Shown in pieces: positions 1 to 7,215 of a DNA stretch of 17,807 nucleotides. Source of the DNA: an uncultured Eubacteriales bacterium (GTDB lineage Bacteria > Bacillota > Clostridia > TANB77 > CAG-508); contig CABTXJ010000007.1 of the NCBI GenBank assembly GCA_902488785.1, positions 1 through 17,807 of the forward strand. Reading direction: 5' to 3'. Under the pieces are notes generated by a model, which was not told the origin of the DNA, ran no database searches, and saw only the letters and a list, made by a program, of their open reading frames with translations. The number at the start of each line of letters is the position of its first letter. Within the stretch, counting starts at the first letter, position 1. The translations under genes were made by a program, and so were the position numbers.

Positions 1-22
1 CAGACGTGTGCTCTTCCGATCT
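1..22. other. Illumina TruSeq adapter remnant (not biological)
   Basis: The first 22 bases match, from memory, the 3' end of the Illumina TruSeq read-2 adapter, including its ending GCTCTTCCGATCT. Translated in the plus direction it gives the peptide CSSDL, a known mark of adapter read-through in protein databases. The interrupted znuA-like reading frame stops making sense exactly at this junction. The native sequence therefore begins at about base 23, and the contig probably ends here. Confidence 0.96.
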
Positions 23-615
23 GTCCAAATATGTTCATCAAATGCACCTTCTTCATCATGATCATGATGATGTTCATGTTCTTTTTCATCTTCATCATGC
101 TCATTCTCTTCTTTTTCATGGTCATGATCTTCATGTTTTTCATCATGTTCGTGTTCTTCTTCATGGTCGTGATCATCATCATCTTCTGCACCTTCAATTT
201 CTTGTTCTTTTATTGTATCAACTTTGTCTGCTATACATAGTACATTTGTTTTTTTAGTATCTAATGTTTCCATTACTCTATTTGCCCATTTTTCCATTTC
301 ACCACCTATGTATACAAATAAGTCTGAGTTTTGTATTTTAATTAAGTCTTGTGGTGTTGGATCATAGCTATGTGCATCTTTTCCAGGTCCTAATAGGAAT
401 GTAAGCTCTACATTTTTACTATCCCCTATTATTGCTCTTAAAAAGTCATAGCTTGCAAAGTTACTTGCTGTAACTTTTAATTTTTGTTCATTTTTAATAT
501 TTTTAGCATCTTTATTCATGATATTATTTTTACTTCCTGAAAATATCATAAGTGCTGCGCATGCTACTAAAATAACTAATAGTATAATTGTTAATATTAT
601 TTTTTTAGCTTTCAT
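23..615 (-). CDS. znuA: Zinc ABC transporter substrate-binding lipoprotein (ZnuA/AdcA type), 3' end missing
   Basis: The first 197 codons of a cluster A-I metal-binding lipoprotein are present; the rest is lost at the contig end. The protein would capture zinc (possibly manganese) outside the membrane for an ABC permease. A hydrophobic signal segment (residues 6-18) ends in a lipobox, LVAC, with Cys19 as the likely lipidated residue. LGPGKDAHSYDPTPQD (about 75-90) holds the first metal-ligand histidine, His82. An acidic, His-rich loop spans about 145-190, and FDEHIW at the break holds the second ligand histidine, His195. Such loops are known in zinc-specific members and favour Zn over Mn. The ATG at 615 follows an AAAGGAAA ribosome site. 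It lies 69 nt downstream of the Fur-family gene, probably in one operon. The permease and ATPase genes would be expected next, outside the window. Confidence 0.9.
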
Positions 616-684
616 ATTTTTTTCCTTTCTTACTTTTTCTTCTTTTAAAAGACTATGATTATTTCTTTGTAATAAATATTTTAA

Positions 685-1083
685 TTATTTTTGCATACAC
701 CTATTACAAATACCATAAAATGTTAGTCTTTTTTTATTAATTTTAAACTGATTTTCTTTTTCAATATCTTGTATAATTCTTCCTATTTCATCATTATCTA
801 AGTGTATTGTCTTATTGCATTTTTCACATATCAAATGATAGTGGTCAGTACATTCTTCTACTTTTTCATTATATTGATAACAAAAGCCTTGGCTGTTTTC
901 TAATGCAATCTTGCTTACAACTCCTTTTTCTACTAATCCATTAATTATTCTATAAATTGTTGTAAGACCTATGCTATCTTTTAAGTCTTTTTGTATTTTT
1001 CCTATGCTTAAATGCTTATTTGAATTATCCTTTAGATATTTGGTTAGTATTTCTTTTTGTTCTGTATTTCTTTCTTTTTTCAT
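685..1083 (-). CDS. Fur-family metal-responsive repressor, probably Zur
   Basis: A 132-residue protein of normal Fur length. The N-terminal winged helix (about 8-70) includes TTIYRIINGLVEKGVV, the typical recognition-helix region. The C-terminal half has HYH (81-83), CEKC (86-89) and CNRC (126-129); these two CxxC pairs form the structural zinc site of Fur, Zur and PerR proteins. The next gene downstream is a zinc-binding lipoprotein, so a zinc-sensing role (Zur) is the best inference, but Fur or PerR cannot be excluded by sequence. The ATG at 1083 follows GAGGTAGTT. The promoter carries a Fur-box-like palindrome over the likely transcription start, which suggests autoregulation. Confidence 0.9.
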   Translation of the reverse strand: MKKERNTEQKEILTKYLKDNSNKHLSIGKIQKDLKDSIGLTTIYRIINGLVEKGVVSKIALENSQGFCYQYNEKVEECTDHYHLICEKCNKTIHLDNDEIGRIIQDIEKENQFKINKKRLTFYGICNRCMQK

Positions 1084-1095
1084 AACTACCTCTAT

Positions 1096-1110
1096 TGAAA
1101 ATCATTTCCA
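1096..1110 (-). promoter_or_regulatory. Fur/Zur-like operator (7-1-7 inverted repeat)
   Basis: On the minus strand the site reads TGGAAATGATTTTCA. The two 7-base arms match as inverted repeats at 6 of 7 positions around a central G. Compared with the Bacillus Fur-box consensus TGATAATNATTATCA, 12 of 14 defined positions agree. It lies just downstream of the -10 element of the Fur-family gene, so bound repressor would block initiation. The exact family (Fur, Zur or PerR) cannot be told from the box alone. Confidence 0.7.
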
Positions 1111-1112
1111 TT

Positions 1113-1141
1113 ATGATATCACTTTTTATTTTATTTGTAAA
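1113..1141 (-). promoter_or_regulatory. Promoter of the Fur-family/znuA operon
   Basis: On the minus strand, a -35 element TTTACA (1136-1141) is separated by 17 nt from a -10 element TATCAT (1113-1118). Each matches the sigma-A consensus at 5 of 6 positions and the spacing is ideal. Transcription would start inside or just before the operator at 1096-1110. Confidence 0.7.
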
Positions 1142-1189
1142 TAGTTTTTTTAATATTTAATTTTGCTTTCATCTTAAAAATTAAACACA

Positions 1190-1236
1190 AAAATACCCAT
1201 TACCAATTTTTACCACAAGTGTAAAAATTAGTAATG
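1190..1236 (-). terminator. Hairpin terminator after the AAA ATPase gene
   Basis: The arms CATTACCAATTTTTAC (1198-1213) and GTAAAAATTAGTAATG (1221-1236) pair at 15 of 16 positions around a 7-nt loop. On the minus strand the stem is followed by GGTATTTTTG, so it can act as a Rho-independent terminator for the gene ending at 1274. A near-copy lies at 2588-2627. Confidence 0.65.
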
Positions 1237-1273
1237 AGCTTAAATTACTTTAAATTATTTAAATTGTTTATTA

Positions 1274-2533
1274 TTAATTCTTTAAACTATCTTCCTCTAA
1301 TAGGAAGTCATATATTCCCATTATTACTATACCTTTTTCATTTGTATATTTTACTATGTCATCTTTAACGATAATTATTTTCTTGAAAAAATCATCTGTG
1401 TTTGCAAGTGGTCGTATTTCTTGTTCTTTCTTTTCAGTAGTATCTAGATTAAGAGATGATTGTATGTAATATTTTTCACTTCCTCTACTTGCAATAAAAT
1501 CAATTTCTAATTGTTTAGTTGAAGTATTTGTTCTAAGTTCTACAACACCTACATCAACAGTATATCCTCTTTTTTTAAGTTCCAAATATATTATATTTTC
1601 CATTATATGGTTTTCTTCTATTTGTCTGAAATTCAAGAACGAATTTCTTATTCCCATATCTGTAAAATAATATTTTTGGGGTGTTTCAATATATTTTTTT
1701 CCTTTTATATTGTACCTTTGCGCCTTTTCTATAATGAAACTATTTTCTAGGTATGATAGGTAATTATATATAGTTTTGTTAGTTATAGTAGATTTTGAAT
1801 CGTAGCTTTTAAATGTATTTGCTAATTTTAATGGATTTGTTAATGAACCAATTGAAGAAGAGATAATCTCTACTAATTTCCCTAATTCTTCTTCATTTTG
1901 CACTTCATGCCTTTCTATTACATCATTTAAATATACATTATCTTTTTGTGTTTTTAAATAATCTACTTTTTCTTCTATACTATCTTGTAATAATACTAAT
2001 GGCAAACCACCGTATGTTATATATTCTTTCCATATGTCTACTTTGTTATTACTATTTTCTTTTTCATTATTTTTAAATGAATATATTTCTGAAAATGTTA
2101 ATGGATATACTCTTATCTCATCACCTCTACCACGGAACTCTGTAATAATATCACTTGATAAAAATTTAGAATTACTTCCTGTTACATATATATCTAAATT
2201 ATCTTTTCTTAAAAAGCTATTTAAAACACTTTCAAAATCTTTACATTTTTGTATTTCATCTAGTAGTATATAATATTTTTCCTCATCCTTTATTTTACTC
2301 ATAATATATTCATATAGTTCTTTTGGGTCACAATATTTTTCATTTTCAATTGAATCTAATTCAAGCTTAATAATATGGTCTTTTGGTATACCATCTTCTA
2401 ACAAATAGTTTTTAAATATTGGGTCTAAAAGATATGACTTACCACATCTTCTTATACCAGTTACAATTTTAATTAGTCCATTATTTCTTTTTCTTACTAA
2501 TTTATCTAAATAATAGTCTCTTCTTATTTCCAT
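1274..2533 (-). CDS. AAA-family ATPase with C-terminal DUF4143 domain
   Basis: A 419-residue protein of the common AAA/DUF4143 family, found in variable copy number in bacteria and archaea and without an established role. The N-terminal ATPase has Walker A GIRRCGKS (26-33), Walker B ILLDEIQ (89-95) and a sensor-like VTGSNSKFLSS (118-127) followed by EFRGRG. The C-terminal part has YLELKKRGY (about 316-324), LEIDFIASRG (342-351) and YYIQSS (355-360), a pattern like the restriction-endonuclease fold, although catalytic activity is only inference. The ATG at 2533 follows AAGGAGAAGAG. It has its own promoter and hairpin terminator, so it is a stand-alone unit. A decayed copy of its 3' end lies directly upstream at 2653-2803. 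Confidence 0.9.
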   Translation of the reverse strand: MEIRRDYYLDKLVRKRNNGLIKIVTGIRRCGKSYLLDPIFKNYLLEDGIPKDHIIKLELDSIENEKYCDPKELYEYIMSKIKDEEKYYILLDEIQKCKDFESVLNSFLRKDNLDIYVTGSNSKFLSSDIITEFRGRGDEIRVYPLTFSEIYSFKNNEKENSNNKVDIWKEYITYGGLPLVLLQDSIEEKVDYLKTQKDNVYLNDVIERHEVQNEEELGKLVEIISSSIGSLTNPLKLANTFKSYDSKSTITNKTIYNYLSYLENSFIIEKAQRYNIKGKKYIETPQKYYFTDMGIRNSFLNFRQIEENHIMENIIYLELKKRGYTVDVGVVELRTNTSTKQLEIDFIASRGSEKYYIQSSLNLDTTEKKEQEIRPLANTDDFFKKIIIVKDDIVKYTNEKGIVIMGIYDFLLEEDSLKN

Positions 2534-2554
2534 CTCTTCTCCTTACATACTATT

Positions 2555-2582
2555 ATTATAATATATTTTTAAGCAAAATCAA
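2555..2582 (-). promoter_or_regulatory. Promoter of the AAA ATPase gene
   Basis: On the minus strand, -35 TTGATT (2577-2582) and a perfect -10 TATAAT (2555-2560) are 16 nt apart, about 20 nt upstream of the start codon region. The -35 matches consensus at 4 of 6 positions. It lies immediately after the hairpin at 2588-2627. Confidence 0.55.
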
Positions 2583-2587
2583 ATACC

Positions 2588-2627
2588 CATTACTAATTTT
2601 TTACACTTGTGGTAAAAATTAGTAATG
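2588..2627 (-). terminator. Hairpin terminator after the ATPase gene relic
   Basis: The arms CATTACTAATTTTTTAC (2588-2604) and GTAAAAATTAGTAATG (2612-2627) pair fully apart from one extra T. On the minus strand it is followed by GGTATTTGATTTTG. Stem and left flank are nearly identical to the hairpin at 1190-1236, but the loop is in the opposite orientation. It sits downstream of the decayed ATPase copy, as the other hairpin sits downstream of the intact one. Confidence 0.6.
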
Positions 2628-2652
2628 GATTGAACAAATATTTAAACTATAT

Positions 2653-2803
2653 TTAATTTATGTATTTATATCTTTTATTATTAATTCTTAAATTATCTTC
2701 ATCTAATAGGAAGTCATAAATTCCCATTATTACTATTCCTTTTTCATTTGTATATTTTACTATATCATCTTTAACTATAATTATTTTTTTAAAAAAGTCT
2801 TCT
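2653..2803 (-). pseudogene. Relic of a second AAA/DUF4143 ATPase (last ~40 codons)
   Basis: Read on the minus strand from about 2803, this stretch encodes FFKKIIIVKDDIVKYTNEK followed by GIVIMGIYDFLL. That is residue for residue the C-terminus of the intact ATPase at 1274-2533 (its residues 382-412). A one-base loss near the ancestral stop (about 2684) shifts the frame, so reading continues to a TAA at 2653-2655. No ATPase domain or start remains upstream; at about 2820 the sequence passes into unrelated or unrecognisable DNA. This is the remains of a tandem duplicate. Confidence 0.85.
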
Positions 2804-2835
2804 ATACTATAAGTATTTCTCTAATGTAGACTTCT

Positions 2836-2852
2836 TGTGGACATTGTCCACA
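2836..2852. repeat. Perfect 17-bp palindrome TGTGGACA-T-TGTCCACA
   Basis: Two 8-base arms form a perfect inverted repeat around one central base. It lies between the ATPase relic and the RhuM fragment. In one minus-strand frame the region encodes DELMWTMSTRSLH before a stop. It could be an operator, a recombination scar or part of a decayed coding region; I see no evidence that decides between these. Confidence 0.6.
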
Positions 2853-2870
2853 TCAGTTCATCTAATATGA

Positions 2871-3077
2871 TTATATCAATTTTTCTCTTTTTATCCAATG
2901 TGCAATTTTTGCACACGTGCTATTTTCATCCAACTCTTCCTCTTTATAAATGTTATTAATATATTTTACAATCTCACTTCTATCAATATCAAAAAGTATT
3001 GATAATGCATTGGTATTTAACAAAACTTCTTTATTTTCATAATTTCTCCTTATTTTAGTCTGGAATATTTGGATCAC
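2871..3077 (-). pseudogene. RhuM-family protein fragment (N-terminal part only)
   Basis: A 68-codon frame starting at GTG 3077, preceded by ACAAGGATTGAG. An upstream ATG at 3149 is in frame but would overlap the preceding gene and adds a hydrophobic, unrelated stretch. ALSILFDIDRSEIVKYINNI followed by YKEEELDENSTCAKIAH matches the conserved N-terminal block of RhuM-type virulence proteins, which usually run past 300 residues. The match ends at WIKREKLI and a stop. Just after it another frame reads LDELM, which may be further decayed sequence. It lies beside an ATPase relic and a frameshifted gene, so the whole stretch looks like a degrading accessory patch. Function, if any, is unknown. Confidence 0.6.
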
Positions 3078-3111
3078 CTCAATCCTTGTTAAAACACAAA
3101 TTATATAATAT

Positions 3112-4177
3112 TTAATTTGAAGATATATAATCCATAGAATGACCACCAATAATTTCTCCTGTTGTACAATCTATAAAATAACTATATTTACCTTCTGTAT
3201 ATCTTTTTACAACATTATTAAAGTTATCTTCATATATAATAACTACTACCCAAGCATTTCTAATCTTATCTTTTATATGATAGTAGTTTTTGTCTTCTGT
3301 GCTATATCCCGGAGTTTGCATAGATTTATAGTATTCTTCATAATTATGAATTCTATCATAAGCATCTGCATTCATTTTAACTATCATTTGTTTTACTTTT
3401 GTATCAACAATTTTATTAGTTTTTATTTTTTTATCCTCCTCTAATGCTATTCGGATAGCTTCTTCTTTAGTTACATTTATTTTGTTATTGTCAAATGGAA
3501 TATTTTTCACTCTAAAATATGCAAGCTCTTTATTTTTAGACTCTATACCAATGCTTATACTTTCATATGGATTATATGTTTCTCCATATATTTTATTATA
3601 TGTTATATCTATTTTATAGCCTTTATCTTTTCCAGTTCCCTCTTTATTATTTGCCCAAACTTTTGTAATTTTGTATTCACCTTCTTTAAAGCCAAATAAT
3701 TTATAATACCAATCCGCTACTTTTTTTAGCTTCGTCTTCTGTTATTACAATATTTCTATCTTGTATATCATTATTATTCCAAATACCATAAAATTCACCA
3801 GTAGTTCCATTAATACTTATTTCATATTTATCTTCGGTAATAAATCTATATATTATAGTATTAGAATCTATTTCTTTGTAGTGTTTAGTATTTATAATAT
3901 TCGAATTAAATTTTATTTCTTTTAATTTATTTATAGCTATATATTTAGCTTGTTTTTCTGTGATATTTTCTTTTTGACTCTTATCTGTAATTTGATCAGT
4001 TGCATCATTAATTTTTTCTGGTTTTTCCCATATGTTTTCTTTCACTTTATGACTTGCAAGAACTACTACTGTTAAAAATATCAATATTCCTATAATAATT
4101 CCTATTTTTTTTAAAAAAACTTTTTTTCTACTTTTTGTTATATTATTTTCTTCTTCTTTCTTTATTTCATCATTCAT
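3112..4177 (-). pseudogene. Membrane-anchored PepSY-like protein, frameshifted in an A7 run
   Basis: Two frames form one gene. The first (4177 to 3701, 158 residues) ends soon after EDEAKK. If the seven A's at 3721-3727 (minus strand) are read as six, translation continues as KKVADWYYKLFGFKEGEYK into the second frame down to 3112, giving 354 residues. Residues 25-42 are one transmembrane helix after a charged cytoplasmic start; the rest would be extracytoplasmic. Repeated blocks starting ITEKQAKYIAINKL, ITEDEAKKVAD and VTKEEAIRIALEE, with YEISINGTTGEF and YFIDCTTGEIIGG, resemble PepSY-type modules. The ribosome site is weak (GGGG about 13 nt from the ATG). It may be a real pseudogene, an assembly error in the homopolymer, or rescued by transcript slippage. 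The role of PepSY proteins of this type is not established. Confidence 0.75.
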
Positions 4178-4266
4178 ATTTTAAAATCATCCCCGTCATA
4201 TTTCACATTTTTCTCATTATATTCTTCTTCTTTTGCAAAAAATGATCCATATATATAATGGACCAT
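4174..4266 (-). CDS. Possible 30-residue small ORF overlapping the PepSY gene start
   Basis: From ATG 4266 the minus strand encodes a small acidic peptide ending AKEEEYNEKNVKYDGDDFKI. Its TGA overlaps the ATG of the PepSY-like gene as ATGA, the usual arrangement for coupled translation. Against it: there is no clear ribosome site, and its first ten codons lie in the secA terminator hairpin. It may be the tail of a lost gene or chance. Confidence 0.25.
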   Translation of the reverse strand: MVHYIYGSFFAKEEEYNEKNVKYDGDDFKI

Positions 4267-4267
4267 T
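4235..4267 (-). terminator. Rho-independent terminator of secA
   Basis: On the minus strand the arms AATGGTCCAT and ATGGATCATT pair fully, with one G-T wobble, around a 7-nt AT loop and run into TTTTTTGC. It begins 19 nt after the secA stop codon. Confidence 0.75.
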
Positions 4268-4286
4268 TCATATTTGTTTTGCTTAA

Positions 4287-7055
4287 TTATTTTTGCTTAC
4301 CATGACAATTCTTGTATTTCTTTCCACTTCCACATGGACATGGATCATTTCTTCCAACTTTCTTTTCTTCGTTAACTATTGGTTCTTTTTTCTCTATGCT
4401 TGCTTTAGGTGGTTTGTTGTCTACTTTAATATTTTCTGTTAAGTCTTCTTGTTTAGCATCAGTTATTGTAATATTTGTAGTTCTTTCTGTATTTTCTGAT
4501 TTGAATGCATGTGTTATTAATTTAGCAACGTCTATTTTAATATCTGTTATCATATCATCAAACATATTAGATCCTTCAAGCCTATATTGTACTACTGGAT
4601 CTTGTTGAGCATATCCTCTAAGTCCAATACCATGTCTTAAGTCTTCCATGTCATCGATGTGTTCCATCCACTTATCGTCTACTACTTTTAGTATAACAAC
4701 TCTTTCTAATTCTTCAAATTCTTTTCCAATTTCTGCTTCTTTTTCTTTTAGTAATGCATGAACATTTTCTTTCATTTCTTCTCTTAATTTAACATCGTCT
4801 ATTTTTTCTTTTGATTGATCTTTTTCTAGCTCTTTAGCCTCTGTTATATTAAGCATATTAGACATTTCTTGTTTAAATATTTCTATATTTAAATCTCTGC
4901 TATACATATCATTTTGATAAGTATCTACTAGTGCGTCTACAGTAAAGTCTACCATATTTTTTATAGCATCTCCCATGTCTTCACCGTCTAATACTTGTCT
5001 TCTTTGTTTGTATATTATTTGTCTTTGTACATTCATTACGTCGTCATATTGTAATGTTCTTTTTCTTGAGTCAAAGTTAATTCCTTCAACTTTCTTTTGA
5101 GCATTTTCTAATTGTCTTGAAAGTAATTTTGTTTGTAGTGGTATATTTTCATCTATTCCTACTGCATCATAATATCTAGAAACAATATCTCCTCCAAATA
5201 TATGCATTAGGTGGTCATCTAATCCTACATAGAATTTTGATTCTCCTGGGTCTCCTTGTCTTCCTGATCTACCTCTTAACTGATTGTCTATTCTTCTTGA
5301 ATCATGTCTTTCTGTTCCAATTATTCTTAGTCCACCAGCTTTTTTAACTTGTTCTTTTTCATCTGCTATTTCTTCTTCAAACTTTTTAACTAAATCTTTG
5401 TATTCTTTTCTAAGTTCAATGATATATTCATCATCAGTATCTGAATATGCTGTAGCTTCGTTAATTTCAGCATCTGTTCTACCATTTCTTTGCATTTCTT
5501 CTTTTGCTAAGAAGTCACTATTTCCTCCTAGCATAATGTCTGTTCCTCTACCTGCCATGTTAGTTGCAATTGTAATTGCACCTAATTTTCCAGCTTGTGC
5601 TACTATTTCAGCTTCAGCTTCGTGGTTTTTAGCATTTAATACAGTATGTTTTAATCCTTTTTTCTTTAAAAGATTACTTAGTTTTTCTGAGTCTTGGATT
5701 GATATTGTACCAACTAGTACTGGTTGTCCTTTTTTGTGTGATTCTTCAATATCTTTAATTACTGCTCTGTATTTAGCATCTTGGTTTTTAAATATTATAT
5801 CTGTTTCGTCTTTACGAATAACTGGTAAGTTTGTAGGTATTTCTACAACGTCTAGATTATATATTTCTCTAAATTCTTTGCTTTCTGTCATTGCAGTACC
5901 AGTCATTCCTGCAAGCTTATCATATATTCTAAAGAAGTTCTGGAATGTAATTGTAGCAAGTGTTTGTGATTCTTCTGCAATTGTTATTCCTTCTTTAGCT
6001 TCTATTGCTTGGTGAAGACCATTTGAGTATCTTCTTCCATACATTATACGTCCAGTAAACTCGTCTACTATTAATGCTTCACCATTTTTAACTATATAAT
6101 CAATATCTTTTCTCATTATTCCATGAGCTTGTAGTGATTGATTAATATGATGTACTAATGTTGAGTTTTCAAGATCATTTAAATTTTTTAAATTAAAATA
6201 TTCTTCTGCTTTTTTAGCACCTTTTGCTGTAAGTGTAGAAGTTCTTGATTTTAAATCAACTACATAATCATATTTTTCTAGTTCTGCAGCTTGTTCCTTA
6301 TCTTTAGCTTTTTCTTCTACTATTTCTTTTTTAGTAAGTGTTCTTACAAATCTATCAGCATCTTTGTATATATCATTAGACTTAGTTGCTCTACCAGATA
6401 TTATAAGTGGTGTTCTAGCTTCGTCTATTAATATTGAGTCAATTTCGTCAACTATTGCATAGTGTAATGGTCTTTGTACCATGTCTTCTTTGTATAATAC
6501 CATGTTATCTCTTAAGTAATCGAATCCTAATTCATTGTTTGTGGTATACATTATATCACATGCATATTGTTTTCTTTTTTCTTTTGAACTCATTTGGTTT
6601 AAGTTAAGTCCTACAGTAAGGCCTAGATATTTAAATATTTTACCCATCCACTCACTGTCTCTTTTTGCTAGGTATTCGTTTACTGTAACAATATGTACAC
6701 CTTTTCCTTCTAGTGCGTTTAAGTATGCTGGTAATGTTTCAACTAATGTTTTTCCTTCACCAGTTTTCATTTCTGCTATTCTTCCTTGGTGTAGTATTAT
6801 TCCACCTATTAATTGAACATCAAAATGTCTTAATCCAATTACTCTTTTTGATGCTTCTCTAACTACAGCAAATGCTTCTGGTAGTATGTCATCTAATTTA
6901 GCTCCATCTGCTAATCTTTTCTTGAATTCTTCTGTTTTAGAAGCTAACTCTCCTGCAGATAATTTTTCCATTTCAGGTTCTAAGCTATTTATCTTTTTTA
7001 TCAAAGGTTTTACTTTTTTTACTTCTCTTTGACTGTATGTTTTGAATAATCCCAT
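4287..7055 (-). CDS. secA: Preprotein translocase ATPase SecA
   Basis: A 922-residue complete SecA, the motor that pushes unfolded proteins through the SecYEG channel using ATP. The N-terminal MGLF and the first nucleotide-binding domain are clear: MKTGEGKTLVE with GEGKT at 99-103, and the DEAD-type box VDEIDSILIDEARTPLIISG (202-221). The second domain has ATNMAGRGTDI and IGTERHDSRRIDNQLRGRSG, the helicase motifs. The tail VGRNDPCPCGSGKKYKNCHG carries the zinc ligands Cys906, Cys908, Cys917 and His918, which in other bacteria contact SecB, ribosomes or lipids. Length is in the normal range (B. subtilis 841, E. coli 901). The ATG at 7055 follows AGAGGAAAAA. It has a terminator downstream and a plausible own promoter. 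Confidence 0.99.
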   Translation of the reverse strand: MGLFKTYSQREVKKVKPLIKKINSLEPEMEKLSAGELASKTEEFKKRLADGAKLDDILPEAFAVVREASKRVIGLRHFDVQLIGGIILHQGRIAEMKTGEGKTLVETLPAYLNALEGKGVHIVTVNEYLAKRDSEWMGKIFKYLGLTVGLNLNQMSSKEKRKQYACDIMYTTNNELGFDYLRDNMVLYKEDMVQRPLHYAIVDEIDSILIDEARTPLIISGRATKSNDIYKDADRFVRTLTKKEIVEEKAKDKEQAAELEKYDYVVDLKSRTSTLTAKGAKKAEEYFNLKNLNDLENSTLVHHINQSLQAHGIMRKDIDYIVKNGEALIVDEFTGRIMYGRRYSNGLHQAIEAKEGITIAEESQTLATITFQNFFRIYDKLAGMTGTAMTESKEFREIYNLDVVEIPTNLPVIRKDETDIIFKNQDAKYRAVIKDIEESHKKGQPVLVGTISIQDSEKLSNLLKKKGLKHTVLNAKNHEAEAEIVAQAGKLGAITIATNMAGRGTDIMLGGNSDFLAKEEMQRNGRTDAEINEATAYSDTDDEYIIELRKEYKDLVKKFEEEIADEKEQVKKAGGLRIIGTERHDSRRIDNQLRGRSGRQGDPGESKFYVGLDDHLMHIFGGDIVSRYYDAVGIDENIPLQTKLLSRQLENAQKKVEGINFDSRKRTLQYDDVMNVQRQIIYKQRRQVLDGEDMGDAIKNMVDFTVDALVDTYQNDMYSRDLNIEIFKQEMSNMLNITEAKELEKDQSKEKIDDVKLREEMKENVHALLKEKEAEIGKEFEELERVVILKVVDDKWMEHIDDMEDLRHGIGLRGYAQQDPVVQYRLEGSNMFDDMITDIKIDVAKLITHAFKSENTERTTNITITDAKQEDLTENIKVDNKPPKASIEKKEPIVNEEKKVGRNDPCPCGSGKKYKNCHGKQK

Positions 7056-7095
7056 TTTTTCCTCTTTTCATCTAGTTATTATTATAATTATTTTT

Positions 7096-7124
7096 ATTAT
7101 ATATTATATGCTTTAATATATGAA
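7096..7124 (-). promoter_or_regulatory. Possible secA promoter
   Basis: On the minus strand, TTCATA (7119-7124) and a perfect TATAAT (7096-7101) are 17 nt apart, about 40 nt upstream of secA. The -35 matches consensus at only 4 of 6 positions, and AT-rich DNA gives such matches by chance. I see no terminator between recO and secA, so read-through from era-recO is also possible. The rest of the 160-nt gap shows nothing else. Confidence 0.4.
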
Positions 7125-7215
7125 GTCTTTCTATTAATTATTTTCTATTAATATATTTTTTAATATTCACATTATTTTCATTCTAACACAGCATATATAT
7201 TTTATCTACTTAAAA

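Noticed and set aside
31..240. Apparent tandem repeat of TCATGATCATGATG type
   Set aside because: It is the codon pattern of a His/Asp/Glu-rich metal-binding loop, not an independent repeat or CRISPR array.
6..257. Plus-strand His/Leu-rich ORF at the left end
   Set aside because: It starts inside the adapter and is the antisense of the His/Asp/Glu-rich loop of znuA.
3078..3149. Longer start for the RhuM fragment at 3149
   Set aside because: It overlaps the PepSY-like gene and adds a hydrophobic stretch with no family match; GTG 3077 has a ribosome-site-like AAGGA.
5284..6015. 243-codon plus-strand ORF inside secA
   Set aside because: It is antisense to the conserved SecA motor, has a Ser/Ile-rich composition typical of reverse-strand shadows, and no ribosome site was evident.
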